From Streptococcus parasanguinis (GTDB lineage Bacteria > Bacillota > Bacilli > Lactobacillales > Streptococcaceae): DNA of 64,000 bases. Made by a program: the position numbers and the translations under genes. Location: NCBI RefSeq assembly GCF_016648855.1, contig NZ_JACLQU010000005.1:51501-115500 (forward strand), in the 5' to 3' direction. Every line of letters starts with the position of its first letter. Positions within the stretch are counted from its first letter, which is position 1. Below are positions 1 to 9,913 of the stretch, in pieces. The notes below the pieces were generated by a model that had not been told where the DNA came from, ran no database searches, and saw only the letters and a list, made by a program, of their open reading frames with translations.

Positions 1-1
1 A

Positions 2-133
2 CTAACAACCTTGATGAGTATGTTGACCTCTTGCGCTTCTGGCGTAACGGTCGTCAACATTGATAACGGATTTGGTGCAGCTTATTCAGCATGTATGATC
101 AATCGACTCAACCACAATCGAAAGGAAAACTGA
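2..133 (+). CDS. larB: LarB C-terminal end (partial, cut by window edge)
   Basis: The frame open from base 2 ends in a TGA at 131-133 and encodes 43 residues with the stretch [17 protein letters not shown]. That is the conserved C-terminal end of the AIR-carboxylase-like domain of LarB, the nicotinic acid adenine dinucleotide carboxylase/hydrolase that makes the first intermediate of the nickel-pincer nucleotide cofactor. The stop codon overlaps the ATG of larC (TGATG), so the two are translationally coupled. Only the last part of the gene lies in the window, so length and catalytic residues cannot be checked. The call relies on the motif and on larC being next to it. Confidence 0.85.
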   Translation, partial: LTTLMSMLTSCASGVTVVNIDNGFGAAYSACMINRLNHNRKEN

Positions 134-1458
134 TGACCAGTCTATTTTTAGAACCTTTTTCTGGAATAAGTGGCGATATGCTCAATGGTCTTCTTGTGGA
201 CCTTGGGGCAGATGTCGACCTTCTTCACACAGAACTCGAGAAACTGGGAGTGGATGGTTTCCACCTCCACGTTCATCGCGTCGCAAAAAGCGCAATTTGG
301 GGAACTGATTTCGATGTTCACCTTCACCACGGGGAGAAAGATACGGGGATTGAAGGTGATTTTGATCACGATCATGAACATCATCACGATCATGAACATC
401 ATCACGATCATGAACATCATCACGATCATGAACATCATCACGATCATGAACATCATCATCACCATTCCCACGCGGATGCTCGCAGTTATGCGGATATCCA
501 CGATCTGATTGCCGCTTCACAGTTGAGTCCTTTTGTGAAACAAAAAAGTCTTGAAGTCTTTCTTGATATCGCAAAGGCCGAAGCAGCTGTGCATAACATG
601 CCTGTCGAACAGATTCATTTCCATGAAATTGGTGCAATTGACTCCATCGTCGACATCGTTAGTTTTTTCATCCTAGTGGAATCGCTCGGTATCGATACAG
701 TTTACTCTACTCCTCTCACTGAGGGAAGTGGGACCATTTCAGTTGCCCATGGAGAAATGCCTGTTCCGGTTCCCGCTGTGATGCAGTTGAGAAAAGGAAC
801 GACTATTCCGATTACTCAAGACTTCACAGTTAAAACGGAGTTGATTACTCCGACAGGGTTAGCCCTCCTTAAAGCATTGTCCCCAATCTTTGAACCAATC
901 CCCTCTCACCTTTCCATCGAAAGTGTGGGCTATGGATTTGGTAAAAGAGAGACTGGAAAATTCAATGCTTTACGCGGTTCGCTATTGAAAGAAGACACCT
1001 CTCACAGCACCACTGTTGTTCATCGCACGGAAGATCAAATTATTGAGATCACCACTACGATCGATGATCAAACACCAGAGCAACTCGGTTATATTATCCA
1101 CCGTTTCCTGGACGCTGGAGCTTTAGATGTCTACTATCGTAGCGTCGTTATGAAAAAGAATCGCCCTGGCTTTGAATTGATTCTCTTGATTCAGGGAAGT
1201 CAGTTGGAAGATTTTTCAGCCCTCTTGTTCAAAGAAACCAGTACCATTGGTTTTCGATACCAACAAGTCGACCGAAAGGTCATGCAACGTCGATTTGAAC
1301 AAATCGATACGGAATTTGGACCCGTTACGGTAAAAATTAACCAGTACGGATCTACCACTAAAAAAACACTTGAATACGAAGACTGTCAGCGTATTGCTAC
1401 GGAGATGCAGTTGCCAATTCAAGAAGTTTATCACCAATTACAAAAATACATTTATTAA
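133..1458 (+). CDS. larC: LarC, nickel insertion protein for the nickel-pincer cofactor
   Basis: LarC is a CTP-dependent cyclometallase that inserts nickel into pyridinium-3,5-bisthiocarboxylic acid mononucleotide, giving the cofactor of lactate racemase LarA. The 441-residue product opens with LFLEPFSGISGDML, the family N-terminus. I start it at the ATG overlapping the larB stop, behind AAAGGAAAA, rather than at an upstream in-frame ATG inside larB. Residues 79-108 are five perfect HDHEHH repeats, a histidine-rich metal-storage type loop. In Lactobacillus plantarum larC is split into larC1/larC2 joined by programmed frameshifting; here it is one continuous frame. It is followed 20 bp later by the channel gene, as in the lar operon. 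Confidence 0.93.
   Translation: MTSLFLEPFSGISGDMLNGLLVDLGADVDLLHTELEKLGVDGFHLHVHRVAKSAIWGTDFDVHLHHGEKDTGIEGDFDHDHEHHHDHEHHHDHEHHHDHEHHHDHEHHHHHSHADARSYADIHDLIAASQLSPFVKQKSLEVFLDIAKAEAAVHNMPVEQIHFHEIGAIDSIVDIVSFFILVESLGIDTVYSTPLTEGSGTISVAHGEMPVPVPAVMQLRKGTTIPITQDFTVKTELITPTGLALLKALSPIFEPIPSHLSIESVGYGFGKRETGKFNALRGSLLKEDTSHSTTVVHRTEDQIIEITTTIDDQTPEQLGYIIHRFLDAGALDVYYRSVVMKKNRPGFELILLIQGSQLEDFSALLFKETSTIGFRYQQVDRKVMQRRFEQIDTEFGPVTVKINQYGSTTKKTLEYEDCQRIATEMQLPIQEVYHQLQKYIY
367..456 (+). repeat. Five perfect 18-bp tandem repeats inside larC
   Basis: The 18-bp unit CACGATCATGAACATCAT occurs five times head to tail without a mismatch and encodes HDHEHH each time. It is followed by further CAT codons. 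Perfect identity at synonymous positions points to recent slipped-strand expansion. The unit is a multiple of three, so changes in copy number keep the frame and only alter the length of the histidine loop. Confidence 0.95.
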
Positions 1459-1478
1459 TTTAGGAGACATTAATTAAC

Positions 1479-2192
1479 ATGACACATCAATTACTTGCAG
1501 AAGTTATGAGTACAGCTTTGATGATTATCTTCGGGGTTGGCGTACACTGTGACGACGTTTTGAAGAAAACAAAATATGCTGGAACTGGACACTTATTCGC
1601 GATCACTACATGGGCATTCGGTATCACTGTCTGCTTGTTCGTCTTTGGCGGCGTTTCAATGAACCCTGCTATGGCTTTGTTGAAAGTCCTTCTTGGTAAA
1701 TTGACAATCGCTCAATTCTTCCCAATTGCAATCGCTGAAATGATCGGTGCCTTCCTTGGTGCAGTCATTGCTTACTTTATGTACGCAGACCACTTCAAGA
1801 TTTCTGAAGGTCAAATTGATGGTGTTGCTATCCGTAACATCTTCTCAACTAACCCTAACTGCCGTAACCTTCCACGTAACTACTTCGTCGAAGCGTTCGC
1901 AACATTTATCTTCTTGACATCTATCATGGCTGCTGAACACGCCAACGAAGCAATGCTTCCATTCACTGTTGGTTTGATCGTTTGGGCTATCGGTATGGGT
2001 CTTGGTGGTACTACAGGTTTCGCGATGAACCAAGCGCGTGACCTTGGACCTCGTTTCGCTTACCAAATCTTGCCAATCAAAGATAAAGTAAACAACGACT
2101 GGCAATATGGTCTTCTTGTACCAGGTACTGCTCCATTTGTTGGTGCTGTCCTTGCCTTCTTCTTCATCCGTTACTTCCTTGGAATCATGTAA
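1479..2192 (+). CDS. larD: MIP-family channel, probable lactic acid channel LarD (GlpF-type)
   Basis: The 237-residue protein is a six-helix aquaglyceroporin. The first half carries the box MNPAMAL near residue 60; the second-half box reads MNQARDLGPR, with Gln in place of the usual Pro of NPA but the glycerol-facilitator ARDLGPR tail kept. Position directly behind larC, with the ribosome site AGGAGA and a 20-bp gap, matches the larABCDE order in which LarD (a GlpF paralogue) moves D/L-lactic acid, so that role is preferred over glycerol uptake. Assignment to lactate is by context. A strong hairpin follows. Confidence 0.8.
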   Translation: MTHQLLAEVMSTALMIIFGVGVHCDDVLKKTKYAGTGHLFAITTWAFGITVCLFVFGGVSMNPAMALLKVLLGKLTIAQFFPIAIAEMIGAFLGAVIAYFMYADHFKISEGQIDGVAIRNIFSTNPNCRNLPRNYFVEAFATFIFLTSIMAAEHANEAMLPFTVGLIVWAIGMGLGGTTGFAMNQARDLGPRFAYQILPIKDKVNNDWQYGLLVPGTAPFVGAVLAFFFIRYFLGIM

Positions 2193-2217
2193 TGAGTTGA
2201 TCGAAGAATCATTCGAA

Positions 2218-2245
2218 AGCAAGCATCGAAAGGTGCTTGTTTTTT
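2218..2245 (+). terminator. Rho-independent terminator after larD
   Basis: Stem CAAGCA (2220-2225) pairs with TGCTTG (2234-2239) and is followed by six T residues. It closes the lar operon on the plus strand. Confidence 0.85.
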
Positions 2246-2275
2246 GATTCCTTCATTTTCCGAAGCCGTCCATAA

Positions 2276-3502
<1,227 letters not shown>

Positions 3503-3505
3503 AAA

Positions 3506-3538
3506 ACGAACTCGATTTTCCATCGAGTTCGTCTTTTT
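3506..3538. terminator. Bidirectional terminator between convergent genes
   Basis: ACGAACTCGAT (3506-3516) pairs with ATCGAGTTCGT (3522-3532), flanked by A-rich and T-rich tracts on the two sides. It serves the flavoprotein gene on the plus strand and the lipoprotein gene on the minus strand. Confidence 0.9.
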
Positions 3539-4199
3539 ATTGTTCTTTGGTTAATGAAAAACGGAAATCATTGTATTTGGTGTAGTCAAATTCTGTATTG
3601 ATAGGCGCTGTGAAAACAATCGGGGTATAATGTCCTTCTTCTAAGACAAAACCTGGCTCCAGTCGGAAGTTGGCTACACCTAGACCTGTGATCCCAGGAA
3701 GCAAGGCATCAGCTCCATCCAATCCTTCTGACTCCCAATAGTAGATATTTCCAGTTGCTTTGACAGCTCTAGCCGTATAGGTCGCTGTCCGAGTTGGTTC
3801 GCTATCATTTTTGAAGCTAACCACTGTTGTCACATCTCCATTGGCATCCACTGTCATTTTAATCGCATCCGCTTGTGGACTAGATCCTACCCAAGTTCCC
3901 ACCAATTCTGCAGGGACAGGAGCTTGCGTCGTAGTAGACGCATTCTCAGTCTTAGCAGAGTCTTTTGAAGCTGTCGCGCTACTGGCTTGAGTCGAAGAGC
4001 TAGCTGTATCGTTTGCTTGAGAGGAAGATGCTGCACTCTTTTTGCTATTGCTCTTGGCTTTTTTCTCTACCTTACTGGTAGATGCTTTTGCGGATGAGGT
4101 AGCTGTCTTTTTATCCTTTGCACCACAACCACCGAGAGCTAGACCAAGTGAAGCAGCCACCAGAACAGCGGCACTCCAACGGAAGATTGATTTTTTCAT
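3537..4199 (-). CDS. Lipoprotein of unknown function
   Basis: The 220-residue protein has a lipoprotein signal peptide with lipobox LGGC and the lipidated cysteine at residue 25. Residues 28-95 are a low-complexity linker rich in Ser, Ala, Lys and Thr. Residues 97-220 form a compact domain starting PAELVGTWVGSS, with alternating polar and hydrophobic stretches suggesting a beta-sandwich or lipocalin-like fold. I do not recognise a function; similar small lipoproteins are common in streptococci. The ribosome site is AGAGGTGAT. The promoter is overlaid by a large inverted repeat, so the gene is probably controlled by a dedicated repressor. It is transcribed alone. Confidence 0.75.
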   Translation of the reverse strand: MKKSIFRWSAAVLVAASLGLALGGCGAKDKKTATSSAKASTSKVEKKAKSNSKKSAASSSQANDTASSSTQASSATASKDSAKTENASTTTQAPVPAELVGTWVGSSPQADAIKMTVDANGDVTTVVSFKNDSEPTRTATYTARAVKATGNIYYWESEGLDGADALLPGITGLGVANFRLEPGFVLEEGHYTPIVFTAPINTEFDYTKYNDFRFSLTKEQ

Positions 4200-4228
4200 A
4201 AGATCACCTCTTTATCTTTCTGACTCCC

Positions 4229-4290
4229 ATTATACTCCAATTGTTACAAAAATCAAGTTTTTTTGTAACAATTGTAATTTTTTTGTAACA
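4229..4290 (-). promoter_or_regulatory. Lipoprotein promoter overlapped by a 15-bp inverted repeat (candidate operator)
   Basis: On the minus strand a -35 TTGATT (4251-4256) and a -10 TATAAT (4229-4234) are 16 bp apart. The arms CAATTGTTACAAAAA (4238-4252) and its exact complement (4260-4274) flank a 7-bp loop that covers the -35 region. A third half-site, TTTTTTTGTAACA, lies at 4278-4290. The layout looks like an operator for a dimeric repressor; the regulator is unknown. Confidence 0.7.
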
Positions 4291-4301
4291 TATTTTTACA
4301 T

Positions 4302-4628
4302 TTAAAATACCAATCGTAATAGGGCGATCAAGACAATTCCAAACAAAACGGTTCCCATAAGGTTTTTGTAACGAAAGGCTACAAAGAGACTGGGAATGGT
4401 CACTACTAGGTCCAACCAGTGAAACTGCGGGAGGCTTCCAATTTTCCCATCTACTAAGCTTGATAAAACCAAGGCAAAGATAATGGAAATAGGCAGGTAT
4501 TTGAGAAAGCGGATTACAGGAGCCGGCAGTCCCTTGTATTTGACTAATAGGAAGGGCAAGATCCGAGGAATCCAGGTAACGAGGGCTGAGGCCAGAATGG
4601 CCATGAAGATATAACTATTCACGCGCAT
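4302..4628 (-). CDS. azlD: AzlD-type branched-chain amino acid exporter small subunit
   Basis: The product of 108 residues is a small protein with about four membrane helices and the AzlD pattern of a charged LPFLLVKYKGLPAPVIRFLKYLP segment after the first helix. AzlC and AzlD form a two-component permease exporting branched-chain amino acids and analogues. I start at the ATG at 4628, preceded by GGGGTGG, instead of a TTG 18 bp upstream. The coding region overlaps the azlC end by 14 bp, showing coupling. The substrate is inferred from the family. Confidence 0.85.
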   Translation of the reverse strand: MRVNSYIFMAILASALVTWIPRILPFLLVKYKGLPAPVIRFLKYLPISIIFALVLSSLVDGKIGSLPQFHWLDLVVTIPSLFVAFRYKNLMGTVLFGIVLIALLRLVF

Positions 4629-5310
4629 CACAGACCACCCCCACAAAACAGCCGATCAAGGTCGCAGCTAGCACAGCTAGCGGTTGCGAAACAAAAAAGA
4701 GTAAGAGAAAGAAACTCACTGCTACTGCTAACAGCACCATGAGCATAGTCTTGGTCTTTTCTGTCAGTTGCATTCCTTGAAACTGGGCTGCAAAAATCCC
4801 AATAAACATAGCCACTAAAGCAAAATCAAGCCCAAAAGCCTTTGGATCAGGTAGGAGAGATCCTAGAGCTGTTCCGATAACCGTCGCACTGATCCAGGCC
4901 ACATAGCCTACTAGATTGTTCCCATGCATCCAAGGAACTGTAATGGTATCCGTCTTTAACTTCTCACTCAAGTAGACCCCATAACTCTCATCAGTCAGGA
5001 GGCTTCCAATCCCGATGGTATGAGCGAGACTAGCATCCTTAAAGTCAGACGATGTATGCAGACTCATCAACATATTACGGAGATTGATCAAACACACCGT
5101 CAAGGCCATATTCAAGATCGAAGAATGAGCCGCAATCAGAGAGATCATCGCAAACTGGGCCGCCCCAGCATAGACTAATACACTCATCAAGGCCATCTCC
5201 AAAGGAGAAAGATAGAGAGATGCCACCACACCACAAGCCAGGCCAATACTGATATAGCCCAAAGCCGTCGGTAGCGCGTCCCTCACCCCCTGCCAAAAAT
5301 CTTTTTCCAC
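4615..5310 (-). CDS. azlC: AzlC-type branched-chain amino acid exporter large subunit
   Basis: The 231-residue membrane protein shows the AzlC core: ALPTALGYISIGLACGVVAS, then an AGAAQFAMISL segment and LTDESYGVYL. It partners AzlD. The start is taken as GTG at 5310 behind AAAGGAGTGA with 7-bp spacing; a longer frame to an upstream ATG at 5376 would add 22 charged residues before the family N-terminus and would overlap the likely -10 (TATAAT on the minus strand, 5342-5347). The pair forms a two-gene operon, with no clear terminator visible after azlD. Confidence 0.87.
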   Translation of the reverse strand: MEKDFWQGVRDALPTALGYISIGLACGVVASLYLSPLEMALMSVLVYAGAAQFAMISLIAAHSSILNMALTVCLINLRNMLMSLHTSSDFKDASLAHTIGIGSLLTDESYGVYLSEKLKTDTITVPWMHGNNLVGYVAWISATVIGTALGSLLPDPKAFGLDFALVAMFIGIFAAQFQGMQLTEKTKTMLMVLLAVAVSFFLLLFFVSQPLAVLAATLIGCFVGVVCDARE

Positions 5311-5484
5311 TCTCTCACTCCTTTCTAAATCATTGACCTCTATTATAACACAAGAAAAAAGGTTGAAAAAGGACAACTGAGAGAGAAAGCTTTATAATCC
5401 CAGCCCTCCTCAATCTTTTATTCCTTCTATCATACCGAATTTTCTTTCGACTCGCAAATCCGCTACTAGTTGGTGAGATCCCAG

Positions 5485-5520
5485 CAAAAAAGCCATTGGA
5501 CCTTGCACATCCAATTGGCT
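5485..5520 (-). terminator. Terminator downstream of tsaD
   Basis: On the minus strand AGCCAATTGGA pairs with TCCAATGGCT (one bulged A) and is followed by TTTTTTG. It lies just beyond the tsaD stop and ends the tsaB-rimI-tsaD operon. Confidence 0.8.
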
Positions 5521-5528
5521 CCTTTTTC

Positions 5529-6539
5529 TTATTCAATTCCTTCAAAAGCTAGGCTTGGTTTGGCATTGAGGTCCCAGCCTGCGAAGTTTTCTTTGTTCCA
5601 CTCACTGACACTGGCATAGGCGATCATCCCTGCATTGTCCCCGCAGAGGCGCAGAGGCGGAATGATGACCTTGACATCGGTGATCTCAGAAGCCAAGCGT
5701 TCACGAAGACCTTGGTTAGCTGCGACCCCACCAGCGACGACTAAGGTTTTGACTGGGTATTTCTCCAAAGCCTTCTTGGTCTTGGCCATGAGAATGTCTA
5801 ATACGGCTGCCTGAAAGCTTGCAGACAAGTCTTCATTGGAGAGGTTTTCTCCTTTTTGCTGCGCATTATGGTGCAGATTAATAAAGGCCGATTTGAGCCC
5901 TGAAAAAGAGAATTCCAGATTGTCTTCCTTGATCATGGCCCGAGGGAAATCGTAGATATCAGATCCTTGGTGGGCCAGCTGATCAATTTCACGTCCTGCT
6001 GGATAGGTCAAGCCCATGACGCGCCCGACCTTGTCATAAGCCTCTCCGACAGCATCATCACGGGTCTCTCCGACGATCTTATAATCACCCGATTCACTGA
6101 CGTAGACTAGTTCTGTATGTCCTCCACTCACCAGCAAGGCCAAAAGTGGAAATTCTAAGGGCTCGACGCTTTGAGCGGCCATCAAGTGCCCCGCCATATG
6201 ATTGACAGGAATCAAAGGAAGTCCATGCGCCCAGGCAAAGGCCTTGGCTGCAGCTAGGCCGACTAAAAGAGCTCCAACTAGGCCTGGACCGTAGGTGACA
6301 GCCACAGCTGTGACATCGGCTTCAGTGATGCCAGCTTCTTCCAGGGCTTCTTCAATACAAGCAGTGATGACTTCCACATGGTGACGAGAGGCTACCTCAG
6401 GCACCACCCCTCCAAAACGCTTGTGACTTTCGATTTGACTGGCAATGACATTGGACAAGAGTTGGTCGTCATTTTTCAAGACAGCCACACTGGTCTCATC
6501 GCAAGATGTCTCAAAAGCCAAAATATATCTATCTTTCAT
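5529..6539 (-). CDS. tsaD: tRNA N6-adenosine threonylcarbamoyltransferase TsaD
   Basis: TsaD transfers the threonylcarbamoyl group from threonylcarbamoyl-AMP to A37 of ANN-decoding tRNAs, working with TsaB and TsaE. The 336-residue protein begins [16 protein letters not shown], has the metal-binding HMAGH at residues 114-118 and ASKHA-fold phosphate loops ([11 protein letters not shown] and [13 protein letters not shown]). Length is normal. Its ATG lies inside the end of rimI (11-bp overlap), and tsaB is upstream, giving the usual Gram-positive tsaB-rimI-tsaD operon. Confidence 0.97.
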   Translation of the reverse strand: MKDRYILAFETSCDETSVAVLKNDDQLLSNVIASQIESHKRFGGVVPEVASRHHVEVITACIEEALEEAGITEADVTAVAVTYGPGLVGALLVGLAAAKAFAWAHGLPLIPVNHMAGHLMAAQSVEPLEFPLLALLVSGGHTELVYVSESGDYKIVGETRDDAVGEAYDKVGRVMGLTYPAGREIDQLAHQGSDIYDFPRAMIKEDNLEFSFSGLKSAFINLHHNAQQKGENLSNEDLSASFQAAVLDILMAKTKKALEKYPVKTLVVAGGVAANQGLRERLASEITDVKVIIPPLRLCGDNAGMIAYASVSEWNKENFAGWDLNAKPSLAFEGIE

Positions 6540-6966
6540 TTGGGTTCCTCTTCATGATCACAGCATCCTCTATGGGATCGTGATAGTAGTTTTTCCTCCG
6601 TGCAATTTCTTCAAAATACATTTTTTTGTATAGGCCTTGGGCCGGTTGATTGGACACGCGCACTTCTAAGAAAATTTCTTTTTGGCCCGGCAACTGCGCG
6701 AGTAACTGCTGAGCTAAGCCTTGGCCTTGAAAGGCGCGCTTGACCGCAATCTGTAGTACTTCTGCTTCATAGAGAGTTTCTTGAATGGCGACAAACCCAA
6801 GGACTTGTCCTTCATCCACAGCTAGGAAATAGAAGATCGATTCCTGCTCTAAATCAGCTTCAATCTGCTCCAACTTCCAGGGGCTAGCTTCATAGACATC
6901 TTCCAGCACAGCGAGAATAGCAGCCGCATCCTGGTTGCTCCCTTTCCTGATTGTTCCTTTCATCAT
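6529..6966 (-). CDS. rimI: Ribosomal protein S18 alanine N-acetyltransferase RimI
   Basis: This GNAT acetyltransferase of 145 residues carries the acetyl-CoA loop as [13 protein letters not shown] and ends with the typical [14 protein letters not shown] segment seen in RimI proteins encoded beside tsaB/tsaD. The start is placed at the ATG at 6966 that overlaps the tsaB stop (ATGA); the longer frame into tsaB lacks family similarity. No strong ribosome site is visible, consistent with translational coupling. The protein substrate is taken from the family and not proven for streptococci. Confidence 0.9.
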   Translation of the reverse strand: MMKGTIRKGSNQDAAAILAVLEDVYEASPWKLEQIEADLEQESIFYFLAVDEGQVLGFVAIQETLYEAEVLQIAVKRAFQGQGLAQQLLAQLPGQKEIFLEVRVSNQPAQGLYKKMYFEEIARRKNYYHDPIEDAVIMKRNPNER

Positions 6967-7646
6967 AGGCGCTTGATGTAAGAGGTCGTTGTTTCTGTGT
7001 GGTCTTTCAGCCAATTTTCCTCTGCTTCGACCCGTTTGAGATAATGAGGGACAAAATCATGGAGGCTAACAGGCGCTTGTTTGAGACCGAGACGTCCGAT
7101 TTTCACTGCATCTGGCAGCGTTTCATAGTAAGCAGCCCTTGGCAGGCTAGAGGCGATCTGCTCCTTAAAGGGTGTGATTTCTCCGACAAAGGTGACCTGC
7201 TCACTCGTTGCTGCACGCTCTAGGACTTCCTCAAATGGAAAATGCCCTTCTGGTGCGACCAGCTGATCATCTTGGTAAAAACCTGCATAAACGTTGTTTC
7301 GACGGGCATCCATGACAGGCACTACCAAACCTTCTAGATCATCTGGCACTAGAGCTAAGAGGCTCGAAACCCCGACCAATTCAATCCCTAAGGTATGAGC
7401 CAATGTCTTTGCGGTTGCGACCGCAATGCGCAGCCCAGTGTAGCTCCCAGGACCTTCTGCCACCACGATGCGGTCCAAGTCCTTGGGTGTCAAGTCGATT
7501 TGTTGCATCAAAAAATCGATGACCGGCATCAAGGTAATACTATGATTTTTTTTAATGGTTAATGTTGTTTCTGCAAGTAGAGTCTCATCTTCTAAAATCG
7601 CTACAGAAAGAGCCTTACTCGAGGTATCAAATGCTAATAATTTCAT
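6963..7646 (-). CDS. tsaB: TsaB, tRNA threonylcarbamoyladenosine biosynthesis partner
   Basis: TsaB is a catalytically inactive TsaD paralogue that dimerises with TsaD and is needed for t6A synthesis. The 227-residue protein begins KLLAFDTSSKALSVAIL and contains VAEGPGSYTGLRIAVATAKTLA, both family signatures. The ribosome site AGAGGAGTAGG is strong. Two overlapping minus-strand TATAAT boxes at 7668-7678 probably give the operon promoter. Confidence 0.96.
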   Translation of the reverse strand: MKLLAFDTSSKALSVAILEDETLLAETTLTIKKNHSITLMPVIDFLMQQIDLTPKDLDRIVVAEGPGSYTGLRIAVATAKTLAHTLGIELVGVSSLLALVPDDLEGLVVPVMDARRNNVYAGFYQDDQLVAPEGHFPFEEVLERAATSEQVTFVGEITPFKEQIASSLPRAAYYETLPDAVKIGRLGLKQAPVSLHDFVPHYLKRVEAEENWLKDHTETTTSYIKRL

Positions 7647-7799
7647 TTCCTACTCCTCTTGAACTGGATTATATTATACTACAAATTCCCTTTAAATCCC
7701 AGCGAAACTCTCCTCCAGAGCGCAGGATTTTCATATCCAAAACCGCTCAAAAGCTTCTCTATTATAGGTCTTTGCCTCTCTGACTTTTCCAGTCTATCT

Positions 7800-7828
7800 T
7801 TTACTTACAGGCAAATTTATGATATAAT
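7800..7828 (+). promoter_or_regulatory. Promoter of rpoY-rnjA
   Basis: TTTACT (7800-7805) and TATAAT (7823-7828) are 17 bp apart. The transcript would start near 7835 and carry a leader of about 105 nt before rpoY. Confidence 0.75.
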
Positions 7829-7854
7829 GATAAATAATTGTATCGAATCAGGTC

Positions 7855-7895
7855 CACTAGTTGCGAGTAGGAAACTCTAGTGATTGCACTCCTCC
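7855..7895 (+). other. Leader hairpin and CTCCTCC tract before rpoY-rnjA
   Basis: CACTAG (7855-7860) pairs with CTAGTG (7877-7882), extended by TT/AA next to a small bulge. An unpaired CTCCTCC (7889-7895) follows and could pair with a Shine-Dalgarno sequence. There is no U-run, so it is not a terminator. A leader-based control of the RNase J operon is possible but only inferred. Confidence 0.4.
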
Positions 7896-7938
7896 GCAGC
7901 TAACAAATAGACCGAAATAATGAAAGGAAAATTACTTC

Positions 7939-8169
7939 ATGATTTACAAAGTTTTTTATCAGGAAACAAAAGACCGCAACCCTCGTCGTGAAACCACGCA
8001 TGCACTTTATCTCGATATTGATGCACCGAATGAACGCGAAGGACGCATCCAAGCACGTCAATTGGTTGAAGCAAACACAGATTTCAACATTGAATTTATC
8101 ACACCACTTTCTGAGCAACACCTTGCTTACGAGAAAGAGTCAGGTGCTTTTGAACTAACGGAGTACTAA
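7939..8169 (+). CDS. rpoY: RNA polymerase epsilon subunit
   Basis: The 76-residue protein starting [19 protein letters not shown] is the small RNA polymerase subunit epsilon (formerly YkzG/RpoE-like, DUF1447), found in Firmicutes and regularly encoded directly before RNase J1. The ribosome site AAAGGAAAA sits 8 bp before the ATG. Only 3 bp separate its stop from the rnjA ATG, so the two are co-translated. Confidence 0.95.
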   Translation: MIYKVFYQETKDRNPRRETTHALYLDIDAPNEREGRIQARQLVEANTDFNIEFITPLSEQHLAYEKESGAFELTEY

Positions 8170-8172
8170 TCC

Positions 8173-9855
8173 ATGGCTTATACCTTAAAACCTGAAGAAG
8201 TTGGTGTATTTGCCATTGGTGGACTTGGAGAAATCGGAAAAAATACCTACGGGATCGAATACCAAGATGAAATCATCATTGTCGATGCCGGGATCAAATT
8301 TCCAGAAGATGACCTCCTTGGGATCGACTATGTAATCCCAGATTACTCTTATATCGTTGACAATATCGATCGCGTCAAAGCGGTCCTCATTACCCACGGA
8401 CACGAAGACCACATCGGTGGGATTCCTTTCCTTTTGAAGCAAGCCAATGTCCCTATCTACGCTGGACCTTTGGCGCTTGCCTTGATCCGTGGAAAATTAG
8501 AAGAGCACGGCCTTCTTCGTGATGCCAAACTCTACGAAATCAACCAAAACACTGAGCTTCAATTTAAAAATCTTAAAGCAACCTTCTTCCGTACGACTCA
8601 CTCGATTCCAGAACCTTTAGGGATTGTGATTCACACCCCTCAAGGAAAGATTGTCTGTACCGGAGACTTCAAATTCGACTTCACACCTGTTGGGGAACCG
8701 GCTGACCTCCATCGGATGGCGGCCCTTGGGGAAGAAGGCGTTCTCTGCCTGCTCTCAGACTCAACCAACGCAGAAGTCCCAACCTTTACCAACTCTGAAA
8801 AAGTAGTTGGCCAATCCATCATGAAGATCATCGAAGGGATTCACGGGCGCATCATTTTTGCTTCCTTTGCTTCGAATATCTTCCGTCTCCAACAAGCAGC
8901 TGAGGCAGCTGTGAAAACTGGCCGCAAGATCGTCGTCTTTGGACGCTCGATGGAAAAAGCCATCGTCAACGGAATCGAGCTTGGCTATATCAAGGTCCCT
9001 GCTGGAACCATTATCGAGCCAAATGAGATCAAAGACTATGCGGCCAATGAAATCCTGATCATGTGTACAGGAAGCCAAGGAGAGCCAATGGCAGCCCTCT
9101 CTCGGATTGCCAACGGAACGCACCGCCAAGTGCAACTCCAACCAGGAGATACCGTGATCTTCTCTTCTAGTCCGATTCCTGGAAATACAACCAGTGTAAA
9201 TAAATTGATCAATACGATTTCTGAAGCGGGTGTAGAGGTCATTCACGGGAAGATCAACAACATCCATACCTCTGGACACGGGGGGCAACAAGAACAAAAA
9301 CTCATGCTCCGCTTGATCAAACCAAAATACTTCATGCCTGTTCATGGTGAATACCGGATGCAGAAGATCCACGCAGGACTTGCGCGTGATTGTGGAGTAG
9401 AAAAAGACAATATCTTCATCATGAGTAATGGTGATGTCCTTGCCCTTACAGCCAACTCTGCTCGGATCGCAGGAAGCTTCAACGCTCAAGACATCTATGT
9501 CGATGGAAATCGTATCGGTGAAATCGGGGCTGCTGTCCTTCGTGACCGGAGAGACCTTTCCGAAGATGGTGTCGTGCTTGCTGTTGCGACTGTTGACTTC
9601 AAATCGAAGATGATCCTGGCTGGACCAGACATCTTGAGCCGTGGTTTTATCTACATGCGTGAATCAGGGGATCTGATCCGTGAAAGCCAACGCATCCTCT
9701 TCAACGCTATTCGTATCGCCTTGAAGAACAAAGATGCCAATATCCAAACCGTCAATGGTGCGATTGTCAATGCCCTTCGCCCATTCTTATACGAGAGCAC
9801 GGAACGTGAACCTATCATTATCCCAATGATTCTCACACCAGATGACGAAAATTAA
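8173..9855 (+). CDS. rnjA: Ribonuclease J1
   Basis: RNase J1 is a metallo-beta-lactamase/beta-CASP nuclease with 5'-3' exonuclease and endonuclease activity in mRNA decay and rRNA maturation. The 560-residue product has the zinc motif HGHEDH at residues 75-80, further ligand positions in [10 protein letters not shown] and TGDFKFD, the beta-CASP block with FASFASN, and the HTSGHGG and MPVHGEYRM motifs, then a C-terminal domain. Length is standard. It is the second gene of the rpoY-rnjA operon and ends at a clear terminator. Confidence 0.97.
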   Translation: MAYTLKPEEVGVFAIGGLGEIGKNTYGIEYQDEIIIVDAGIKFPEDDLLGIDYVIPDYSYIVDNIDRVKAVLITHGHEDHIGGIPFLLKQANVPIYAGPLALALIRGKLEEHGLLRDAKLYEINQNTELQFKNLKATFFRTTHSIPEPLGIVIHTPQGKIVCTGDFKFDFTPVGEPADLHRMAALGEEGVLCLLSDSTNAEVPTFTNSEKVVGQSIMKIIEGIHGRIIFASFASNIFRLQQAAEAAVKTGRKIVVFGRSMEKAIVNGIELGYIKVPAGTIIEPNEIKDYAANEILIMCTGSQGEPMAALSRIANGTHRQVQLQPGDTVIFSSSPIPGNTTSVNKLINTISEAGVEVIHGKINNIHTSGHGGQQEQKLMLRLIKPKYFMPVHGEYRMQKIHAGLARDCGVEKDNIFIMSNGDVLALTANSARIAGSFNAQDIYVDGNRIGEIGAAVLRDRRDLSEDGVVLAVATVDFKSKMILAGPDILSRGFIYMRESGDLIRESQRILFNAIRIALKNKDANIQTVNGAIVNALRPFLYESTEREPIIIPMILTPDDEN

Positions 9856-9861
9856 CAAAAC

Positions 9862-9893
9862 AACCAGTTGAGACCACTGTTTCAACTGGTTTT
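9862..9893 (+). terminator. Terminator of rpoY-rnjA
   Basis: AACCAGTTGA (9862-9871) pairs with TCAACTGGTT (9882-9891), followed by TTTA. Confidence 0.8.
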
Positions 9894-9913
9894 ATGGTGA
9901 CTTTTTGGGGATC

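Noticed and set aside
148..637. Histidine/aspartate or MIVMMF-type frames opposite to and out of phase with larC
   Set aside because: They are shadows of the 18-bp repeat, which is open in several frames; larC has the family match.
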